A program made the translations under genes and the position numbers. From JBFXIE01 sp050176255 (lineage in GTDB: Bacteria; Pseudomonadota; Gammaproteobacteria; Burkholderiales; Burkholderiaceae_C): a stretch of 39,517 nucleotides of DNA. The notes under the pieces are model-generated. The model saw only the letters and a list, made by a program, of their open reading frames with translations. It had not been told where the DNA came from and did not search any database. The stretch lies in NCBI RefSeq assembly GCF_050176255.1, contig NZ_JBFXIE010000031.1; one strand, given 5' to 3'. Below are positions 8,502-17,900 of this stretch, piece by piece. Positions within the stretch are counted from its first letter, which is position 1, and each line of letters begins with the position of its first letter.

Positions 8502-9707
8502 ATGCACATCCTTCGCTTTTCTGACCTTTGCGCCCAGGGCCAGGCCCGTGGCCAGCGCGTTTTCATCCGTGCCGACCTGAACGTGCCGCAAGACGACGCC
8601 GGCCGCATCACCGAGGACACGCGCATCCGCGCCTCGGTGCCCTGCATCCGGATGGCGCTGGATGCCGGTGCCGCCGTGATGGTGACCAGCCACCTGGGCC
8701 GTCCCACCGAGGGCGCGTTCAAGCCCGAGGATTCGCTGGCCCCGGTGGCAAAGCGCCTGGGCGAGCTGTTGGGCCACCCGTACGAGAACGGCGTGCCGCT
8801 GGTGGCCGATTGGGTGGATGGCGTGAGCGTGCAGCCCGGCCAGGTCGTGCTGCTGGAAAACTGCCGCGTGAACCCGGGCGAGAAGAAAAACAGCCCCGAT
8901 CTGGCCAAAAAGATGGCCGCCCTGTGCGACATCTATGTCAATGACGCCTTCGGCACGGCCCACCGCGCCGAGGGCACGACCTACGGCATCGCCGAATACG
9001 CCAGGACCGCCTGCGCCGGCCCGCTGCTGGCGGCCGAGATCGACGCCCTCACCCAGGCGCTGGCCAACCCGAAGCGCCCGCTGGTGGCCATCGTGGCGGG
9101 CTCCAAGGTCAGCACCAAGCTGACCATTTTGCAAAGCCTGTCCAGCAAGGTGGACGGCCTGGTGGTGGGCGGCGGCATTGCCAACACCTTCATGCTGGCC
9201 GCGGGGCTGCCCATTGGCAAGAGCCTGGCCGAGCCCGACCTGGTGAACGAGGCCAAAGCCGTGATCGCCGCCATGGCCGCGCGCGGCGCCGAAGTGCCCA
9301 TCCCCACCGACGTGGTGGTGGCCAATGCCTTCGCGGCCGATGCCTCCGCCACCGTGAAGAAGGCCACCGAAGTGGCCGAGGACGACCTGATCCTGGACAT
9401 CGGCCCCGAGACCGCCGCCCGGCTGGCCGCGCAGCTCAAGGCCGCGGGCACCATCGTCTGGAACGGCCCGGTGGGCGTGTTCGAGTTCGACCAGTTCGCG
9501 GGCGGCACCAAGGCCATTGCGCAGGCCATCGCCGAATCGAGTGCCTTCAGCATCGCAGGCGGTGGCGACACGCTGGCCGCCATTGCCAAGTACGGCATCG
9601 AGAAAGACGTGGGCTACATCTCCACCGGCGGCGGCGCCTTCCTGGAGGTGCTGGAGGGCAAGCTGCTGCCGGCCTTCGAGATTTTGCAAAAGCGCGCGGC
9701 TGGGTGA
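8502..9707 (+). CDS. pgk: Phosphoglycerate kinase
   Basis: Glycolytic enzyme transferring phosphate between 1,3-bisphosphoglycerate and ADP; cytoplasmic. The 401 residues match the family length. Visible motifs are FIRADLNVP near residue 21, TSHLGRPTEG, LLENCRVNPGEKKN, NDAFGTAHRAE, the hinge region VAGSKVSTKL, GGGIANTF, VWNGPVGVFE and the C-terminal GGGDTLAAI. The ATG at 8502 lacks a clear ribosome site. It appears monocistronic, ending at a terminator-like palindrome shared with the convergent permease gene. In many Burkholderiales pgk neighbours pyk or fba; neither is present here. Confidence 0.98.
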   Translation: MHILRFSDLCAQGQARGQRVFIRADLNVPQDDAGRITEDTRIRASVPCIRMALDAGAAVMVTSHLGRPTEGAFKPEDSLAPVAKRLGELLGHPYENGVPLVADWVDGVSVQPGQVVLLENCRVNPGEKKNSPDLAKKMAALCDIYVNDAFGTAHRAEGTTYGIAEYARTACAGPLLAAEIDALTQALANPKRPLVAIVAGSKVSTKLTILQSLSSKVDGLVVGGGIANTFMLAAGLPIGKSLAEPDLVNEAKAVIAAMAARGAEVPIPTDVVVANAFAADASATVKKATEVAEDDLILDIGPETAARLAAQLKAAGTIVWNGPVGVFEFDQFAGGTKAIAQAIAESSAFSIAGGGDTLAAIAKYGIEKDVGYISTGGGAFLEVLEGKLLPAFEILQKRAAG

Positions 9708-9712
9708 TGCGC

Positions 9713-9775
9713 TAAATTGCTATTAAAAAAAAAGAGCTGCTAGCGCTTGTCCCATAAGCGCTGGCAGCCATTTTT
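9713..9775. terminator. Palindromic element copy 4, acting as bidirectional terminator
   Basis: Arms GCTGCTAGCGCTT (9736-9748) and AAGCGCTGGCAGC (9756-9768) pair over 13 bases with one G-T wobble around a seven-base loop. Nine A's precede and five T's follow. It sits between the convergent pgk and permease genes, and the TAA of the permease (9774-9776) lies within its T-rich end. Best preserved copy of the family in the window. Confidence 0.85.
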
Positions 9776-10673
9776 ACTTGAGGTCTTGCGCCTGCGCCGC
9801 GCGGGCCGGCCATAGCACCGAGGCGATGGCCACCACCATCAGCCCCACGGCGGTCCAGTCCTGCCAGTGCAGCACCTCGCCCAGCCACAGCGCGCCGCTG
9901 AACACGCCCAGCACCGGAATCATCATCACGCTGAGCGTGGAGGCCACGGGCGGCAGCGTGCGCACCAGAAAGAACCACGCCGTCTGCGCAAAGCCCAGTA
10001 CCAGCAGGCCGTTGTACAGGATGGCGGCCCAGGTCTGGGCGTCGGGTGGTGCCCAGCGCTGACGCTCGAAGGCCACCGCCAGCACGGTGAGCACGGCGCA
10101 GGTGATGGCCACCATCCAGAACGACAGCGTGAGCAGCGGCACCGGCACGCTCAGGCGCCGCATCAGCTGCGTGCCCAGGGCCCAGCCGGCGGCGGACACC
10201 AGCATCAGCGTCACGCCCAGGGGGCGGCCGCCCAGCGCGCCCACTTCATGCCACAGCAGCAGCACCACCCCCAGCAGCGCCGCGCCCACGCCCGTCCATG
10301 CACGCCCGGCCAGGCGGTCGCCAAACACCAGCGCGCCCAGCACGGCCGAAAAGATGGGCATGGTGTAGCCCAGGATGGCCGCGCGCCCGCTGGACAGCTG
10401 CGGGATCGCCAGGATCATGAGCACATGCCAGATCACCATGTTGGTCAGCGTCAGCAGCACCACGCGGCCCCAGTGCGCGCGCTCGATGGTGAAGGGCAGT
10501 TTGCGCACCCATATCACCGCCGCCAGGATGGGCAGGCCCAGCCACAGCGACGCCGTGCGAAAGGTGAGTGGCGGAAAGTTCGCCACGCCCATCTTCATGA
10601 CCGGCCAGTTGAGGCCCCAGACCAGGGTGAGAAGGACAAGAACGACAAGCTGGCGACGGGAAAGCGTAGGCAT
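9774..10673 (-). CDS. EamA/DMT-family inner-membrane permease
   Basis: A 299-residue transporter with about ten membrane segments in two EamA halves. The first half begins LVLLTLVWGLNWPVMKMGV; the second shows ILYNGLLVLGFAQTAWFFLV and STLSVMMIPVLGVFSGAL. The pattern is that of drug/metabolite transporters (RhaT/YdcZ-like). Substrate cannot be inferred. The stop codon is formed within the adjoining palindromic repeat. It is followed upstream on the same strand, 52 bases away, by the glycosyltransferase gene, so the two may be cotranscribed. Confidence 0.92.
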   Translation of the reverse strand: MPTLSRRQLVVLVLLTLVWGLNWPVMKMGVANFPPLTFRTASLWLGLPILAAVIWVRKLPFTIERAHWGRVVLLTLTNMVIWHVLMILAIPQLSSGRAAILGYTMPIFSAVLGALVFGDRLAGRAWTGVGAALLGVVLLLWHEVGALGGRPLGVTLMLVSAAGWALGTQLMRRLSVPVPLLTLSFWMVAITCAVLTVLAVAFERQRWAPPDAQTWAAILYNGLLVLGFAQTAWFFLVRTLPPVASTLSVMMIPVLGVFSGALWLGEVLHWQDWTAVGLMVVAIASVLWPARAAQAQDLK

Positions 10674-10725
10674 GGCGGGTATTGTGCAGGCCGCGTGCTG
10701 TTGGTGATGGCCAGCGCGGCTTCAA

Positions 10726-11712
10726 TCACACGGGTGCGCAGGCCTGCGCCCACAGGCTGCCTGGCCGCGCGCCGCCGTGGTGGGCCAGCAGGGCCGCAAA
10801 ATGCCGCCGCTCGCCCCCGCGCAGCTTCACCAGCGGCGCGGCGGGGCCGTGCAGGGGCGCCAGGCACAGCCGCGGGTACAGCAAATACCACTTCCAGCGC
10901 AGCGCGCTTTGGTAGAAGTAGGCGGTATCTTCCGCGCGCAGCAGCGCCAGGCGGTAAGCGCCGCCGCGGCGCAGCACCTGCTGGGCCGCCACGTGGATCA
11001 GCAGGTAATGCGGGTCGGCAATGCCTTGCAGCAGCGCCGCGCCCGTGGGCTGCTGGTGCGCGGCAGCCAGGTAGGCGTGCGGCCCTTGCTCGATCAGCGC
11101 GCGGTGAAACTCCTGCTGCCAGGCGCTGACAAAGGGTGCGTGCGCGGGCGCGCCGAAGGCCCAGCTCTCTACGATGGGCCAGCGCGGGTCATGCGTGTAG
11201 CCCTGCAGAAAAAAGCCCGCAAACTCGCTGCCCAGCGCTTGCTGGTGGGCCTGCAGCCAGTCCAGCGACTGCGTGAGCACGATGGACGCATCCAGCCAGA
11301 AGCCGCCGTGGTGGCGCACCAGGTACAGGCGCAGCCAGTCCGCCTGCTTGGTGGGGTCCAGCTGAGAGAAGCCGGGCGGCAGGTCGCCCGGGGCGACAAA
11401 GCGGTCCAGATTGCCGGCGTGCAGCACTTCAATGGCGTAGTCCGGGCACTGGCGGCGCCAGCTGCTGATGCACTGGGCCACCACGGGGTCCTGGGCGGCG
11501 CCGTTCCAGTAGCTCCAGATGCGCCGCGGAATGGGCGCCGGGGCGGGCGCCAGGCTGGATGCCGGATCGGGTGCCGGATCGGAGGCGCCGTCATTGCCCT
11601 GGAACACCGTGGGCACCGCCGTGCCCGGATAGGCGGCCGCACTGGCGGGGCGCAGCAGGGTCAACAAGCCAAGGGCGGCGCGCATCGCGCCGGCTGGAAC
11701 AAGAGTAGGCAT
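10726..11712 (-). CDS. Capsular polysaccharide synthesis-type glycosyltransferase
   Basis: Probable sugar transferase acting on a surface polysaccharide. Starting from the ATG at 11712 it has 328 residues: a short hydrophobic N-terminus, a Pro/Ala/Asp-rich spacer (about residues 40-60), then PRRIWSYWNG typical of the GT32/Caps_synth superfamily. The nucleotide-sugar site region LRLYLVRHHGGFWLDASIVL has DAS where many relatives have DxD, which is normal for the Caps_synth branch. No ribosome site is obvious; an alternative ATG lies at 11685. No other capsule genes are nearby, so its acceptor is unknown. Confidence 0.75.
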   Translation of the reverse strand: MPTLVPAGAMRAALGLLTLLRPASAAAYPGTAVPTVFQGNDGASDPAPDPASSLAPAPAPIPRRIWSYWNGAAQDPVVAQCISSWRRQCPDYAIEVLHAGNLDRFVAPGDLPPGFSQLDPTKQADWLRLYLVRHHGGFWLDASIVLTQSLDWLQAHQQALGSEFAGFFLQGYTHDPRWPIVESWAFGAPAHAPFVSAWQQEFHRALIEQGPHAYLAAAHQQPTGAALLQGIADPHYLLIHVAAQQVLRRGGAYRLALLRAEDTAYFYQSALRWKWYLLYPRLCLAPLHGPAAPLVKLRGGERRHFAALLAHHGGARPGSLWAQACAPV

Positions 11713-11852
11713 GGGCCGAGGGAGCTTGGAGTGTGAGGTGGCGACAAGGGCTGCAACGCGCCCGTCTGGCGCGCCGACGCTCGGGGGCCGGGCGATTATG
11801 GCGTTGGCTCGCCACGGCAGGCAGCGCACCAGGCACTTGCCGGATGCCTGCC

Positions 11853-11858
11853 TAAAAT
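11853..11858 (+). promoter_or_regulatory. Possible -10 box of pyrF, implying a leaderless transcript
   Basis: TAAAAT eight bases before the pyrF ATG (11866) matches the -10 consensus at five of six positions. If used, transcription would start at or next to the A of the ATG. No good -35 box is visible and there is no ribosome site in front of pyrF, which fits leaderless translation. Confidence 0.35.
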
Positions 11859-11865
11859 CGCGGGC

Positions 11866-12684
11866 ATGACCTTTCTAGACATGCTGCGCGACGCCACCAC
11901 GCGCAACGACTCCCTGCTGTGCGTCGGCCTGGACCCGGAGCCCACGCGCTTTCCCGCGTCGGTGCCTGCGCACAGGATTTACGACTTTTGCGCCGCCATC
12001 GTGGACGCCACGGCCGACCTGGTATGCGCCTTCAAGCCGCAGATCGCCTACTTTGCCGCGCACGGCGCCGAGGACCAGCTCGAGCGCCTGATGCAGCACA
12101 TGCGCTGCAACGCGCCGCATGTTCCGGTCATTCTGGATGCCAAGCGCGGCGACATCGGCAGCACCGCCGAGCAGTACGCCAAAGAGGCCTTCGAGCGCTA
12201 CGGCGCCGACGCCGTGACCCTGTCGCCCTTCATGGGCTTTGACTCCATCACGCCCTATCTGCAATACCACGGCAAGGGCGCTTTTTTGCTGTGCCGCACC
12301 TCCAACCCCGGCGGCGACGACCTGCAGGCCCAGCGCCTGGCCAGCGTGGAAGGCCAGCCCCTGGTCTATGAACACATTGCCCGGCTGGCCCAGGGGCCGT
12401 GGAACAAGAACGGCCAGCTGGGCCTGGTGGTGGGCGCCACCTACCCGCAAGAAATAGAGCGCGTGCGCGCCATCGCGCCCACGCTGCCGCTCTTGATCCC
12501 CGGCGTGGGCGCGCAGGGCGGCGATGCCGCTGCCACCGTGCGCGCCGGGCTGCGTGCGGACGGGCCCATCATCGTCAACTCGTCACGCGCGGTGCTCTAC
12601 GCCTCGTCCGGGGCCGACTTCGCCACCGCCGCCCGCAGCGCCGCCCTGTCCACGCGGGCCGCGCTCAACGCTACGCGGGTCTGA
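11866..12684 (+). CDS. pyrF: Orotidine 5'-phosphate decarboxylase, type 2
   Basis: Last step of UMP synthesis. The 272 residues carry LLCVGLDPEPTRFP at the N-terminus, the lysine of FKPQIAYF, and the signature active-site block DAKRGDIGSTAEQYAKEAF. LIPGVGAQGGD and NSSRAVLYAS form the phosphate-binding end. Length and motif arrangement are those of the type 2 (mycobacterial/betaproteobacterial) family rather than the ~235-residue E. coli type. It ends directly before a palindromic element. Confidence 0.97.
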   Translation: MTFLDMLRDATTRNDSLLCVGLDPEPTRFPASVPAHRIYDFCAAIVDATADLVCAFKPQIAYFAAHGAEDQLERLMQHMRCNAPHVPVILDAKRGDIGSTAEQYAKEAFERYGADAVTLSPFMGFDSITPYLQYHGKGAFLLCRTSNPGGDDLQAQRLASVEGQPLVYEHIARLAQGPWNKNGQLGLVVGATYPQEIERVRAIAPTLPLLIPGVGAQGGDAAATVRAGLRADGPIIVNSSRAVLYASSGADFATAARSAALSTRAALNATRV

Positions 12685-12689
12685 TTCTT

Positions 12690-12747
12690 TTTGATACAAA
12701 ATTAATAGCTGCCAGCGCTTGATTTACAAGCGCCATGCGGCTTTTTC
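12690..12747 (+). repeat. Comamonad-type palindromic element, copy 5
   Basis: Follows pyrF by five bases. TTAATAGCTGCCAGCGCTTG, then a loop and AAGCGCCATGCGGC with a five-base T run. The inner stem GCGCTT/AAGCGC pairs fully and the outer part is diverged. It is a plausible pyrF terminator. Confidence 0.7.
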
Positions 12748-12916
12748 ATGGGTGACGGCTTGTATCGGGCCGGGGCGAGGCAGCGCGTCAGACATCTGAC
12801 TTGCATCAAGCTTGCTGCTTTTTTGACCACAATGGCAACGCGGCTTGTGGGGGTGAAATAAGGGTGAATCCCTAAACTTGTCACAAATTTTTTCACACTT
12901 GGATGGTAGGCCGCCC

Positions 12917-14866
12917 ATGCTGCTACTCGACCGCTTACACCTGTTTCACAAGCTCCTGATTCTGGGTGTCTTGGCCATCGTCATGACGGCACTGCCCGCT
13001 GGCTTGTACCTGCACACGCTGAGCGGCCAGATGCTGGCGCTGCGCACCCAGGCGGCCAGCATGCCGGCGCTGCAGCAGCTGGGCCAGGCGGTGCGGCTGG
13101 CGCAGACGCACCGCGGCCTTTCGGCCGGCATGCTGGGTGGCGATACCCAGCTGGCGGCACGCCGCCCCGCCGTGCGCGATGCGCTGGATCAGGCGCTGCA
13201 ATCCACCGCCGCGCAATTGCAGGCGCTGGCGCCGCGGCAGGCCCAGGACTTTGCCCGCCTGCAGCAGGACTGGCAGCAGTTGCAGCAGGCCGTGGCCGAC
13301 CGCTCCATCGCGCCCGCGCAAAGCATGGCGCGCCACACCCAGCTGGTGGGGCAGCTGCTGGCTTTCAGCGACCAGCTGCTGCACACCAGCGGGCTGGCCA
13401 CCAACGACGGCCGCGACACCCAGGCGCTGATCCAGGCGGCGCTGCAGCAACTGCCGCTGCTGGGCGAGCAGCTGGGCCTGCTGCGCGGGCAGGGGGCGGG
13501 CTTTCTGGCGCGCCGGGAACTGCCCCCCGAAAACCGCGGACAGCTGCGCGCCCTGCGCGCGCGCGCCGATGAACTGCACAACGCCAGCCAGGCGGCCCTG
13601 CAACGCGCGTTGCAGTACGCGCCCGGCATCGAGTCACAACTGGCCGCGCCTCTGGCTGCGCAAAAGACCGGCGTGACCACCGGGCTGCAGCTGGCGGACA
13701 GCGGCCTGCTGAACGCCGCCGAGCTCACCTTGGCGCCAGCGCAGTACTTTGACACCCTGACCGCCAGCATCGAGGCGGTGAACGACCTGGCCGGAAAGGC
13801 CACCGCACTGCTGCTGGATCGCGTGCAGCAACAGGCCACGGCAGCGCAGCGCATGCTGTGGACCATTGTGGCGGTGCTGCTGGCCCTGGCGCTGGCCAGT
13901 CTGGCGCTGGGGGTGGTCTTCGTGCGCTCCATCACGCGTCCGCTGGGCCAGGCGGTGCAGCTGGCGCGCGCCGTGGCCGCAGGCGACCTGAGCGGCGCCG
14001 ACCAGCCCCACGGCAGCAACGAAATCGGCCAGCTGATCGACGCGCAGCAGCACATGCGCGCGCAGCTGCGCCCCATCGTGGCCCAGGTGCGCCAGGGCGC
14101 CGAGGCCGTGGCGCTGGCCAGCCGCGAGATTGCGCTGGGCGACCACGACCTGTCGGGCCGCACCGAGGCCCAGGCCAGCGCGCTGGAGGAAACGGCCGCG
14201 TCCATGGAGCAGCTCAGCGCCACGGTGCAGCACAACGCCGACACCGCGCGCGAGGCCAACCTGCTGGCCGAGCGCACCCGCGACATGGCGCTGCAAGGCG
14301 GCGCCAGCGTGGAGCAGATGGTGAACACCATGCACGGCGTGAGCCAGGCATCCAAGCAAATGGCCGAGATCATCCAGGTGATCGACGGCATTGCCTTCCA
14401 GACCAACATCCTGGCGCTGAATGCCGCCGTCGAGGCCGCGCGCGCGGGCGAGCAAGGGCGCGGCTTTGCCGTGGTGGCCACCGAGGTGCGCACGCTGGCG
14501 CAGCGCAGCGGCGAGGCGTCCAAGCAGATCCGCGGGCTGATCGAGGCCTCCGGCGCCCGCGTGGCCACCGGCCACCAGCAGGCCGACGCCGCCGCGCGCA
14601 CCATGGCCGAGGTGGTCGAGAGCATCCAGCGCCTGAGCAGCCTGGTGGGCCAGATCAGCAACGCCAGCCAGGAGCAGGCCAGCGGCGTGGCGCAGGTGGG
14701 CGAGGCCATCACGTCGCTGGACCAGGTCACGCAGCAAAACGCGGCCCTGGTCGAGGAGATTGCCGCCGCCGCCGACAGCCTGAGCAGCCAGGCGCAAAGC
14801 CTGGTGCAGGCCGTGGCGGTGTTCCGCACGGACGACGCAGCGCAGCCCGCGCAGCGGGTCGCCTGA
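12917..14866 (+). CDS. Methyl-accepting chemotaxis protein
   Basis: Inner-membrane chemoreceptor of 649 residues. One membrane segment lies at about residues 12-33, a long periplasmic helical domain at 34-312, a second membrane segment at 313-336 (MLWTIVAVLLALALASLALG), then HAMP (~337-390) and a signalling coiled coil. The highly conserved hairpin tip (about residues 485-520) includes IDGIAFQTNILALNAAVEAA. The periplasmic LAQTHRGLSAGMLGGD resembles the NIT-type sensor pattern, so ligand sensing of that class is possible. The C-terminus (QRVA) has no CheR/CheB-binding pentapeptide. The ATG at 12917 was preferred over an upstream TTG because GGTAGG precedes it and the membrane segment then falls at the right depth. 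No che genes are nearby. Confidence 0.92.
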   Translation: MLLLDRLHLFHKLLILGVLAIVMTALPAGLYLHTLSGQMLALRTQAASMPALQQLGQAVRLAQTHRGLSAGMLGGDTQLAARRPAVRDALDQALQSTAAQLQALAPRQAQDFARLQQDWQQLQQAVADRSIAPAQSMARHTQLVGQLLAFSDQLLHTSGLATNDGRDTQALIQAALQQLPLLGEQLGLLRGQGAGFLARRELPPENRGQLRALRARADELHNASQAALQRALQYAPGIESQLAAPLAAQKTGVTTGLQLADSGLLNAAELTLAPAQYFDTLTASIEAVNDLAGKATALLLDRVQQQATAAQRMLWTIVAVLLALALASLALGVVFVRSITRPLGQAVQLARAVAAGDLSGADQPHGSNEIGQLIDAQQHMRAQLRPIVAQVRQGAEAVALASREIALGDHDLSGRTEAQASALEETAASMEQLSATVQHNADTAREANLLAERTRDMALQGGASVEQMVNTMHGVSQASKQMAEIIQVIDGIAFQTNILALNAAVEAARAGEQGRGFAVVATEVRTLAQRSGEASKQIRGLIEASGARVATGHQQADAAARTMAEVVESIQRLSSLVGQISNASQEQASGVAQVGEAITSLDQVTQQNAALVEEIAAAADSLSSQAQSLVQAVAVFRTDDAAQPAQRVA

Positions 14867-14871
14867 AACTC

Positions 14872-14922
14872 ACAAAACAATAGCTGGCAGCGCTTTGCCT
14901 GACTGGGCTAAAGGCGTTTTTG
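14872..14922 (+). repeat. Comamonad-type palindromic element, copy 6
   Basis: Between the convergent chemoreceptor and uvrA genes. AACAATAGCTGGCAGCGCTT is followed by a diverged right arm and GCGTTTTTGG. Pairing is weak; identified mainly by the left half and by position. Confidence 0.55.
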
Positions 14923-14924
14923 GT

Positions 14925-17900
14925 CTATGAAATCCCTGGCAGATAACGCTGTAGATAACGCCGCAGATACCGCCCGGTGTAGCTGGCCGGCTGGGCGGCC
15001 ACCTGCTCGGGCGTGCCCTCGGCCACCACGGTGCCGCCGCCCGCCCCGCCTTCGGGGCCCATGTCGATGAGCCAGTCGGCGGTTTTGATCACGTCCAGGT
15101 TGTGCTCGATGACCACGATGGTGTTGCCCGCATCGCGCAGTTGCAGCAGCACCTTGAGCAGCAGGTCAATGTCGGCAAAGTGCAGGCCGGTGGTGGGCTC
15201 GTCCAGGATGTAGAGCGTGCGGCCGGTGTCGCGCTTGGATAGCTCCTGCGCCAGCTTCACGCGCTGCGCCTCGCCGCCGGACAGCGTGGTGGCGCTCTGG
15301 CCCAGGCGGATGTAGGACAGGCCCACGTCCAGCAGCGTCTGCAGCTTGCGCGCGATCGTGGGCACGTCTTTGAAGAAGGCGGCGGCGTCCTCCACCGTCA
15401 GCTCCAGAATCTGCGCGATGTTCTTGCCCTTCCACTGCACTTGCAGCGTTTCGCGGTTGTAGCGCTGGCCGTGGCACACGTCGCAGGGCACATAGATGTC
15501 GGGCAGAAAGTGCATCTCCACCTTCACCACGCCGTCGCCCTGGCAGGCCTCGCAGCGCCCGCCGCCCGTGGCCTGCGACACGTTGAATGAAAAGCGCCCG
15601 GGGCCGTAGCCGCGCTCGCGGGCGGTGGTGGTCTCGGCCATCAGCTCGCGGATCGGCGTGAACAGGCCGGTGTAGGTGGCCGGGTTGCTGCGCGGCGTGC
15701 GACCGATGGGGCTCTGGTCCACGTTGATGACCTTGTCGAAATACTCCAGCCCCTCGATGGCCTCGTGCGGCGCGGGCTCGTCGTGCGCGCGGTACAACTG
15801 GCGCGCCGCGGCCTTGTGCAGCGTGTCGTTGACCAGCGTGCTCTTGCCCGAGCCGGACACGCCCGTCACGCAGGTCAGCAGCCCCACCGGGAACTGCACG
15901 CTCACGTTCTTCAGGTTGTTGCCCGTGGCGCCCAGCACGCGCAGCGCCTGCAGCGGGCCCTGCGTGGCGTGGTGCTCGGCCAGACGTTCCTTTTTGCGCT
16001 GGCTGGCGGCGGTTTCAGGAAAGCGGGACTTGGCCTTCTTCTCGGGCGCGGGCGTTGCGCCCTGCTGCAGCACCGGCAGCCAGGGCGTGCGCCGCGCGGG
16101 CACGGGCAGGGTCTTGGCGCCGCTCAGGTACTGGCCGGTCGGCGACGCGGGGTTGGCGCACAGGTCGGCATGGGTGCCCTGCGCCATCACGCGCCCGCCG
16201 TGCACGCCGGCGCCGGGGCCCATGTCCACGCAATGGTCGGCTGCGCGGATCATGTCCTCGTCGTGCTCCACCACGATCACGCTGTTGCCCAGGTCGCGCA
16301 GCCGCGTGAGGGTGGCAATGAGGCGGTCGTTGTCGCGCTGGTGCAGGCCGATGCTGGGCTCGTCCAGCACGTACATCACGCCCGTCAGGCCGCTGCCGAT
16401 CTGGCTGGCCAGGCGGATGCGCTGCGCCTCGCCGCCCGACAGCGTCTCGGCGCTGCGGTCCAGGCTGAGGTAGGACAGGCCCACGTCGTTCAAAAAGGTA
16501 AGGCGCGCGGCAATCTCGCGCACGATCTTGTCGGCGATCTCGGCCCTGGCGCCGGCTAGTTGCAGGCCCTGGAACCAGGCCAGCGCGTCGGCCAGCGTCT
16601 TGTGGCTGATGTCGTAGATGCCCAAAGCGGCATCGCCCTCGCCCACCTTGACGTGCCGCGCCTCGCGGCGCAGGCGCGCGCCGTGGCATTCGGGGCAGGG
16701 CTGGGTGCTGCGATAGCGGGCCAGGTCTTCGCGCACCACGCTGGAGTCGGTCTCGCGCCAGCGCCGCGCCATGTTGGGCACGATGCCCTCAAAAGGGTGC
16801 TTCTTGACGATGGGCTGTCCCTTGTCCGGGCCGCTGTCCAGCAGGTAGCTGAAGGCGATTTCTTCGGTGCCCGAGCCGTGCAGGATGACCTGGCGCACCG
16901 GCTGCGGCAGTTGCTCGAAGGGCGTCTCCACGTCAAAGCCGTAATGCCGCGCCAGGCTCTCGAGCATGGCGAAGTAGTAGCCATTGCGCCGGTCCCAGCC
17001 CTTGATGGCGCCGCTGGCCAGGCTGATGTCTGGAAAGGCCACCACGCGCGCGGGGTCGAACACCTCTTGCTGGCCCAGGCCGTCGCAGGCCGGGCAGGCG
17101 CCCATGGGGGCGTTGAAGGAGAACAGCCGCGGCTCCAGCTCGGGCAACGAATAGCTGCACACCGGGCAGGCGAACTTGCTGGAAAACAGATGTTCGGCGC
17201 CGGTGTCCATCTCCAGCGCCAGCACGCGGCCGTTGCCCTCGTGCCCGCCGACGCGCAGCACCGCCTCGATGCTCTCGGCCAGGCGCTGGCGGGCGTCGGG
17301 GCGCACCTTCAGGCGGTCTATCACCACGTCGATGTCGTGTTTTTCGGTCTTCTTGAGCTGCGGCAGGCTCTCGTGCTCGTAAATCTGGCCATCTACCCGA
17401 AAGCGCACGTAGCCCAGCGCCTGCATCTGCGCAAACAGCTCGGTGAACTCGCCCTTCTTGCCGCGCGCCACCGGCGCCAGCAGCATCAGGCGCGTGTCCT
17501 CGGGCAGGGCCAGCACCGCATCCACCATCTGGCTGACCGTCTGCGCGGCCAGGGGCAGGCCGTGGTCGGGGCAGTACGGCGTGCCGGCACGCGCGAACAG
17601 CAGGCGCAGGTAGTCGTGGATCTCGGTCACCGTGCCCACGGTGGAGCGCGGGTTGTGGCTGGTGGCCTTTTGCTCGATGGAAATCGCCGGCGACAGGCCC
17701 TCGATCAGGTCCACGTCGGGCTTGTCCAGCCGCCCCAGAAACTGCCGCGCGTAGGCCGACAGGCTTTCCACATAGCGCCGCTGGCCCTCGGCATACAGCG
17801 TGTCAAACGCCAGGCTGGACTTGCCCGAGCCCGACAGCCCGGTGATCACCACCAGCTGGTTGCGCGGAATGTCCAGGTCGATGTTCTTCAGGTTGTGCGT

